In this document: positions 59,142-64,000 of the stretch, piece after piece
Layout of the letters: the number at the start of each line of letters is the position of its first letter
Position numbering within the stretch: the stretch's first letter is position 1
Origin: Bisporella sp. PMI_857
Lineage: Eukaryota; Ascomycota; Leotiomycetes; Helotiales; Helotiaceae
Direction: 5' to 3'
Assembly (NCBI GenBank): GCA_021307315.1
Contig: JAJSPD010000008.1
Coordinates: 744,001 to 808,000, forward strand
DNA: 64,000 bases
Notes under the pieces: model-generated
Databases searched by the model: none
The model's input: the letters and a program-made list of their open reading frames with translations, nothing else
Told to the model about the DNA's origin: nothing
Program-made: the position numbers and the translations under genes

Positions 59142-60376
59142 TCATGACGAGTACTGCAACTCTAGGCCTAGCGCTCGGAAAGGCTGGTCTCTTCTCTTCA
59201 TATCGATGGACGATCCCAAAGTAAACATTAACTCCTTAATTCTGCCTTCCCACAGAAGCCCAAGTCGCCAATTTTGGTCGATTCTCGCCTTTAGTACGCC
59301 TGCTACTTCTTCAGGCTCTGGAACTGCAGGCTCCACAATGTCATCTAGCTTCCAAGCAAGCTTAGCAGCCATGCTTCGTTCTCTTTTCTTCTCGACTTTT
59401 TGCTTCATTCGCCATAATTCACAGCCAATCATAACGTCACTCTCATAGCTGTAGACATTGAAGTCAAACTTTGAGCACAGCGAAAGATCTCTGCCAGCCT
59501 TCACAGCGTAAGTCGTGCTTATGTTTCCCATCAACGGGTTCAACGTCAATGTCGCCGTCAGTGGAAGTCCCCTATGCGCGGGTAATGTCGCAAACCTTCC
59601 TCCAAAACTAACGCCACCCGACTTATTCAGCGCACCGTAATACATTTCTGCACCGGCACTAAACCGCCCATAAATTCGGTCCTCCGTCCTCGTGGCTCTT
59701 TCCGTTCATCCTAGGATCTGCTCCAAAATTTACAGACCTCTCAGCCCAATAAGTCCCCATCTGTAGAATACAGAGTCTCTGTACTATACTTCCCAACGTC
59801 ATGCTGATGCAAAGCTAATATCGTTCCGCCATTGCGCATCCGGCTATCGCTCACGGCAGATAACTTCAGCTGCTGGGGTGGGACTCAGACGCCGCAGATA
59901 TAAGGCTTCTAGCGTGCTGAGCGGGAGGTATAATCGTCCATACAACAGAGTGTCTCGTGAATCTATGCGCCTCCCTGCATGCCATTGCTCCCATTCCCAA
60001 GGCTCATCTGGTTTCCGTAATTCTTGTATCTGTCGGTACCCACGTATTACATCATGTAGATCGATCTTGCTGCTTTGAGATATTGTGCGTAGCGGGCATG
60101 AGCTGTAGAGGTAGGAGAATGAACCGTCGACTAGCCCTACGCTCCCAAGATTATATGAAGTAGCGAAATTCGGTGATGAAAGAGAAGATACATTAAGTCG
60201 TAAGCCGCGAGGAGTTTCAAAGTCAAGAAGAGCTTCCACATAATTAGCACAGTCCATATGATTTATAGGGATGTAATACCTCGCGCTGTGGCCGTCAATT
60301 GCGAATAAGAATTCTCATAGTTCCAATTAGAAGCGTTATAGAACGCATGCTGCACATAATCCATAAACTCCAACAT
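59142..60376 (-). CDS. MDM10: Mitochondrial distribution and morphology protein MDM10
   Basis: Beta-barrel outer-membrane protein, part of the ER-mitochondria tether ERMES and of the SAM assembly machinery. Exon 1 (60376 to about 60290) encodes [20 protein letters not shown] with [12 protein letters not shown]. After an intron of about 48 nt (GTATTA to GGAAG) the protein continues [20 protein letters not shown] with [20 protein letters not shown]. Then come [32 protein letters not shown] and [20 protein letters not shown]. The C-terminal half has [60 protein letters not shown] and ends [20 protein letters not shown]. Alternating strand pattern without a signal peptide fits an outer-membrane barrel. 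The middle (about 59870-59650) contains frame shifts. The gene diverges from MRT4 across 231 bp. Confidence 0.92.
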
Positions 60377-60607
60377 CTTAGAAATGAAAAAGCCGTCAAT
60401 CGTCTATAAACCGTTCTCACATCCCCATATGCAACAAAGGTGATGTCTGCTTCAGCGATCAACAAATCCGTACAGGTCCAATTCTTGGCGCGGCCGCTTA
60501 CCCCACAAAAAGGTTATCGTTGCGATAAACTATTTTTTCCCAAAAGTTATCTGAACATCAAATCGACCCCTCGCCAACACCTTATATCCTCCTATACAAC
60601 AGCAAAA

Positions 60608-61435
60608 ATGCCGAAGTCAAAGCGCGCAAAGGTTGTACACCTTTCGAAGGTTGACAAGAAGGGAAAGGAAGGGACGATAAAACTCTTCAACAACGTGCGA
60701 GAATCCCTCGACAAATACCAATACTGCTTCGTCTTCTCCGTCGAGAACATGCGCAACACCTACCTCAAAGACGTCCGTACCGAATTCTCTGATAGCCGGT
60801 TCGTCTCCCCCTCGCCGTTTCCCCGGGGCCTTTATTCTAAGAATGACATAAGCTAATTGACTGGTAAAAGATTATTCTTCGGCAAGACAAAGGTCATGGC
60901 CAAAGCCCTCGGCACCGCACCTGAAGACTCGCACCAGCCCGGCTCATACCACCTCTCTCCTCATCTCCACGGCGACAAAGGCTTGCTCCTCACTAACCGC
61001 TCCCCCGCTGACGTCACCGCCTACTTCAACTCCATGTGCAAAACGACTTCGCGCGCGCCGGCACCGCAGCTACCCGCGACTTCACCATTCCGGCCGGAAT
61101 CGTATATTCCCTGGGTGGCGAAGTGGACGTGGCAGACGACGTACCCATTGCACACAGTCTGGAACCCGAGCTGAGGAGATTGAATATGCCGACGAGCTTG
61201 GTGAAGGGCAAGGTTACGCTACAGAACCCGTATTCTGTGTGTAAGGAGGGAGAGGTTCTGGATAGCAGGCAGACGAGGTTATTGAAGCTGTTTGGCGTTG
61301 TACAGCGGAGTTCACGGTCAAGCTGGTTGCGTATGTATCTCAATTGCAAACCGTTCTATACTCTTATTGACAGAAAATAGGTACTGGAGCGCAGCAACAA
61401 GTGAAGTCACGGAAGTAGATGCAATGGAAGAGTAG
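60608..61435 (+). CDS. MRT4: Ribosome assembly factor MRT4 (uL10 family)
   Basis: Nuclear placeholder that occupies the P0/uL10 site on pre-60S ribosomes and is later exchanged for P0; also linked to mRNA turnover. Exon 1 (60608 to about 60799) gives [20 protein letters not shown], then [20 protein letters not shown] and [20 protein letters not shown]. After an intron (GTTCGT to AAAAG, about 60800-60869) exon 2 reads [77 protein letters not shown] and [13 protein letters not shown]. The last exon gives [18 protein letters not shown] after a GTATGT to TAG intron (about 61329-61380). One base is missing at 61040-61043 (A run) and one near 61301. No acidic P-protein tail is present, as expected for MRT4. 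Confidence 0.92.
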
Positions 61436-62025
61436 AAATTAAACACGCATTGTCGATTCTCTATCATACAGTTAGGAGTTTGGTCGGCGTTCAAGGCGCT
61501 ACCTTCATTATTGGAAATCAAAAGAGCAATTGCGCATCGCATGGCTGCTTAACTATCTTACCACCCACAAAATTCCCATTGGTGTTTTCTGATAATACAA
61601 ACAAGAACCTTTTTTGTGCCTGATTTTAGTTGGTCAGATGCAGGCTTACCTCTGACCTACCTCCCTAGATTTGCCAGTCGATTCATAACCTTTTGGTTTT
61701 GGCGCTGACTTGCGATGTGCGAGAATGACTGGGATAGAACAGCCGAAAAGCTGCTTAGCCTTAGGAAAAATGTGAGAATGCTGCAAGGTGATACAGGCAT
61801 GGTATGCCAAGCTAGGAGATCCAGTCTGTAATCGTAATGTCCAGGATCAGTTGAAATATTCCAAGTAGTAGCTTTTGTTTCCGGTTATGTAGGCGCCTGT
61901 GAGACAATACTACCTTGGCAAACGTGCATCGAGAAATAGCTTACCCTTGTTGATGAAGGGAAGAAAAAGTAATACTCGAAAAACCCACCAAGATGACAGG
62001 AAAGAGAAGTTCCTTCTCGCCGTCT
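61436..62025. other. Convergent intergenic, no gene seen
   Basis: 3' flanks of MRT4 and U1-70K. Nothing else recognised. Confidence 0.45.
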
Positions 62026-63616
62026 CTAGTATCGTCGTAGCTTGCGTGGGTCTTCTCCGTAGCCATTGTCCTCATAAGGTCTCTTGCGTGGCTCTTCTTC
62101 TCTTGGTCGACCACCATAGGCGTCACGGTCCCTATAACCACCATCTCTGGGTCTTACCGGCTCCATATTGCTACCACTTCCACCACGGGGGGATCACGAT
62201 CCCCATAGCCTCGACTACTGCTTCCACGATAGCCACCATTTCTGTCATCGTATGAGCGGCCGCCACCTCGAGAATCAAACCCACCAGCTGGTGCCGAGCT
62301 GCCGGAACCGTTGCGATCTGGAGAGCCTGCGCCACCATATCCTCCTTTATTGAAGCCGCCGCCGCCGCCATACCCACCAGAGCGTGCACCACCAGGTCCA
62401 GCAGGAGCATTGATGGGAGGCGCATACCCGTTAGAGCCACCAAATCCACCATTGCGTGGAGGGCCTTGGAAACCAATGCCTCCTCGTCCGCCTCCATAGC
62501 CGCGATCTTGAAAGCCACCACGACCTCCTCCATACCCACCTCCTTGCCGTCCGCCGTCGAAGCCACGAGAACCTCCACGGAAACCACCTCGAAATCCACC
62601 TGGTCCACCTGGAGCTCCACCAAAGCCTCCAGGACCGATTGGGCGAGCGGGGATTGCTTTGGTGTAGCCACGGCCGCCGAGACCACCTCCAAATCTGCGA
62701 GGTTTCCATCCTTTGACCGTACGACCACGTTCCACATCTACCTTTATGCGACGATCCTTGATACGTATCCCATCACAATTTTCTAATGCAGCTGTTCACG
62801 AAGCGCGAGCAAGGCGCGATTGTCAGTCTCTTGGCCCATACTTAACAGACACCTTGGGTGGAGCATGAAGAACTAAGGAAATGATAGGCAGCATGAGGGC
62901 CATATCTAACAAAAGAGACTTCTTGGAGTCCGGTGGTAAAGGCTCTGGGGTTAGGGGGTGATCTTTTACCTCTCATGTCTTTCTCTCGCTCATAGACTAC
63001 AAATGCATATCCACGATGCTTCTTCTTTTTCTTATTTGGTTTTTCGTCTTGCTTTACATCGACAACTATGCGGATCTGCGAAATGTTAGCCTGATAATCA
63101 ATGTACTGTAGTGACCACTTTACACGTTCAATGGGGCCGAAACGACCAAACTCGGCCTCGAGATCCTTCTCTGTAGCCTCATAGCTCAATCGAGCAACAA
63201 TAAGAGTTTTGAAGGCATCACCCCTGATGTTCGGATCGTCTTGTGGCTTATCTGTAAAGCATACACATTAGCACGTAGTCTGCGACAAGAGATGAGGTAT
63301 CCATGGTTTGAACTGAAAACAAAAGTGCTATCAAAACACAAGGGGCGGCGCTCACAGGACACTGGTCCATCTTTCAATAACTTCTCGAGTTGTTCCGTCT
63401 TCTCCTGCTTGACACGATCTTTACGCTGAAGCCAGCTCTCCGTAGGTACATAATTGTCGGTCTCTTTATATTCCTGTAGCTGGGGAAGGAAAGCACCGAT
63501 GCCACCAATGTTTGCCGTCTTTCTCTCCTCTGGCGCGTGGTCCGAGGGAGGCACCCATCGGAGAGGTGGACGGGGTGCAAAGAGCGCAAGAAGGTTTGGG
63601 GAAGTTTATCTGTCAT
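62026..63616 (-). CDS. SNP1: U1 small nuclear ribonucleoprotein 70 kDa (U1-70K)
   Basis: Binds stem-loop I of U1 snRNA and helps define 5' splice sites. N-terminus: [20 protein letters not shown] with [20 protein letters not shown], the conserved U1-70K head that wraps the U1 core. The RRM follows: RNP2 is [20 protein letters not shown] and RNP1 is [18 protein letters not shown]. Next is [20 protein letters not shown]. The tail is a Gly-rich RGG/GYGG region (about 170 residues) ending [25 protein letters not shown], with the stop at 62028-62026. Introns: GTGAGC to ACAG (about 63360-63252), GTAAAG to GCAG (about 63128-63078) and one near 62978-62790. Shifts occur at 63598-63601 (C run of the coding strand) and near 62195. 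The Gly-rich tail replaces the animal RS tail. Confidence 0.93.
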
Positions 63617-63832
63617 CGTAGTGATATCAGCAAGAAACTGTATTGTATCTGATAATGCCCAAAGGGCTGTTGGTGATGATACTATTAAGAAAGGAGCTAA
63701 AGAGCCAGCATTTATCGTAACGCGAAATCAAAAGGGTGCTCGGACCAACTGAAATTTAGACTACTCACGTGATTAATGCTGAATTCAGTGTCACATTCTA
63801 TGGACCTTTTTCAAGAAAAGGACACTCACACA

Positions 63833-64000
63833 ATGACGGTGCTAGGAATCAGGAAGGCAACAGTGGGCCAGGTAATTACATTTTACACCATAGATATAAA
63901 GTTGGCATACTGATCGGCATACAGAATGCGTCGGCGCCTTCATCCTCCAATGCAAACGGCTTGACTTCCACTATTGTGACTGGGCTGGGAGCTCAAAGGG
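63833..64000 (+). CDS. 5' part of a possible type III polyketide synthase (runs off the window)
   Basis: Exon 1 (63833-63871) encodes MTVLGIRKATVGQ and ends at a GTAATT donor; the 53-nt intron (63872-63924) ends ATACAG. Exon 2 begins NASAPSSSNANGLTSTIVTG and continues LGAQR to the window end. Fungal chalcone-synthase-like enzymes begin their thiolase fold with a very similar IVTGLGxQ(Y/R)P strand after a short variable head, which is the only basis for the name. The catalytic Cys-His-Asn region would lie beyond the window. Any other protein with an early ITGLG strand remains possible. It diverges from U1-70K across 216 bp. Confidence 0.4.

Noticed and set aside
62171..62737. 188-codon minus-strand frame and plus-strand Pro-rich frames in the U1-70K tail
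   Set aside because: Alternate frames of the Gly-rich GGY/RGG coding repeat; the U1-70K frame has the conserved domains and tail.
1..64000. CRISPR arrays, bacterial operons, replication origins, rRNA genes
   Set aside because: No spaced direct repeats, no Shine-Dalgarno-led gene strings and no rRNA-like sequence; introns show the DNA is eukaryotic.

Overview
The window is nuclear DNA from a filamentous ascomycete (Pezizomycotina). The evidence is short GT-AG introns of about 40-110 nt with CTAAC/CTAAT-type branch points, 1-4 introns per gene, dense genes on both strands, and fungal families such as HAM1-like, DUF4211, 2EXR, MDM10, TOM22, FZO1 and a fungal bestrophin-like channel. A Leotiomycetes/Helotiales origin fits the protein flavour, but that is only an impression.

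Layout. 0-9 kb, minus strand: an uncharacterised one-pass membrane protein, peroxisomal 3-ketoacyl-CoA thiolase with a PTS2 signal, and glycerol kinase. 10.8-12.9 kb: POL12 (DNA polymerase alpha subunit B). 13-15.3 kb: an AT-rich stretch with a tRNA-Arg(TCT) gene split in its D-arm by a 53-nt insertion that looks like a spliceosomal intron, and a second tRNA-like remnant. 15.3-21.5 kb: MFAP1-like splicing factor, eIF2B-delta, a complex I accessory subunit and a SHG1-type COMPASS subunit with an RS-like tail. 22.6-31.4 kb: an uncharacterised gene, TOM22, a bestrophin-like channel, a DUF3237 protein and a DUF4211 protein. 32-38 kb: gene-poor accessory stretch with a small secreted Cys-rich protein, an SH3 protein resembling a RasGEF N-terminus without the catalytic domain, and a 2EXR protein. 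39.6-51.2 kb: HAM1-like protein, mitofusin FZO1, a Tc1/mariner-type MITE, ESCRT-III DID4/VPS2 and a Ptc1-like PP2C. 51.2-56.1 kb: 5 kb with no recognisable gene. 56.1-64 kb: ZIP zinc transporter, MDM10, MRT4, U1-70K, and at the right edge the first exons of what may be a type III polyketide synthase.

The genes do not form one pathway. Several serve mitochondria (TOM22, FZO1, MDM10, complex I subunit), several RNA biology (U1-70K, MFAP1, MRT4, eIF2B-delta) and two lipid-derived carbon use (thiolase, glycerol kinase). Many neighbours are divergent and share short promoters of about 220-520 bp.

Reading caution. Almost every conserved gene is broken by one or more single-base indels, usually one base too few in a short run of identical bases. 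Shifting frame there restores conserved family motifs, so the genes are called intact loci with probable sequence errors, not pseudogenes. Coordinates span start to stop and include introns and these shifts.
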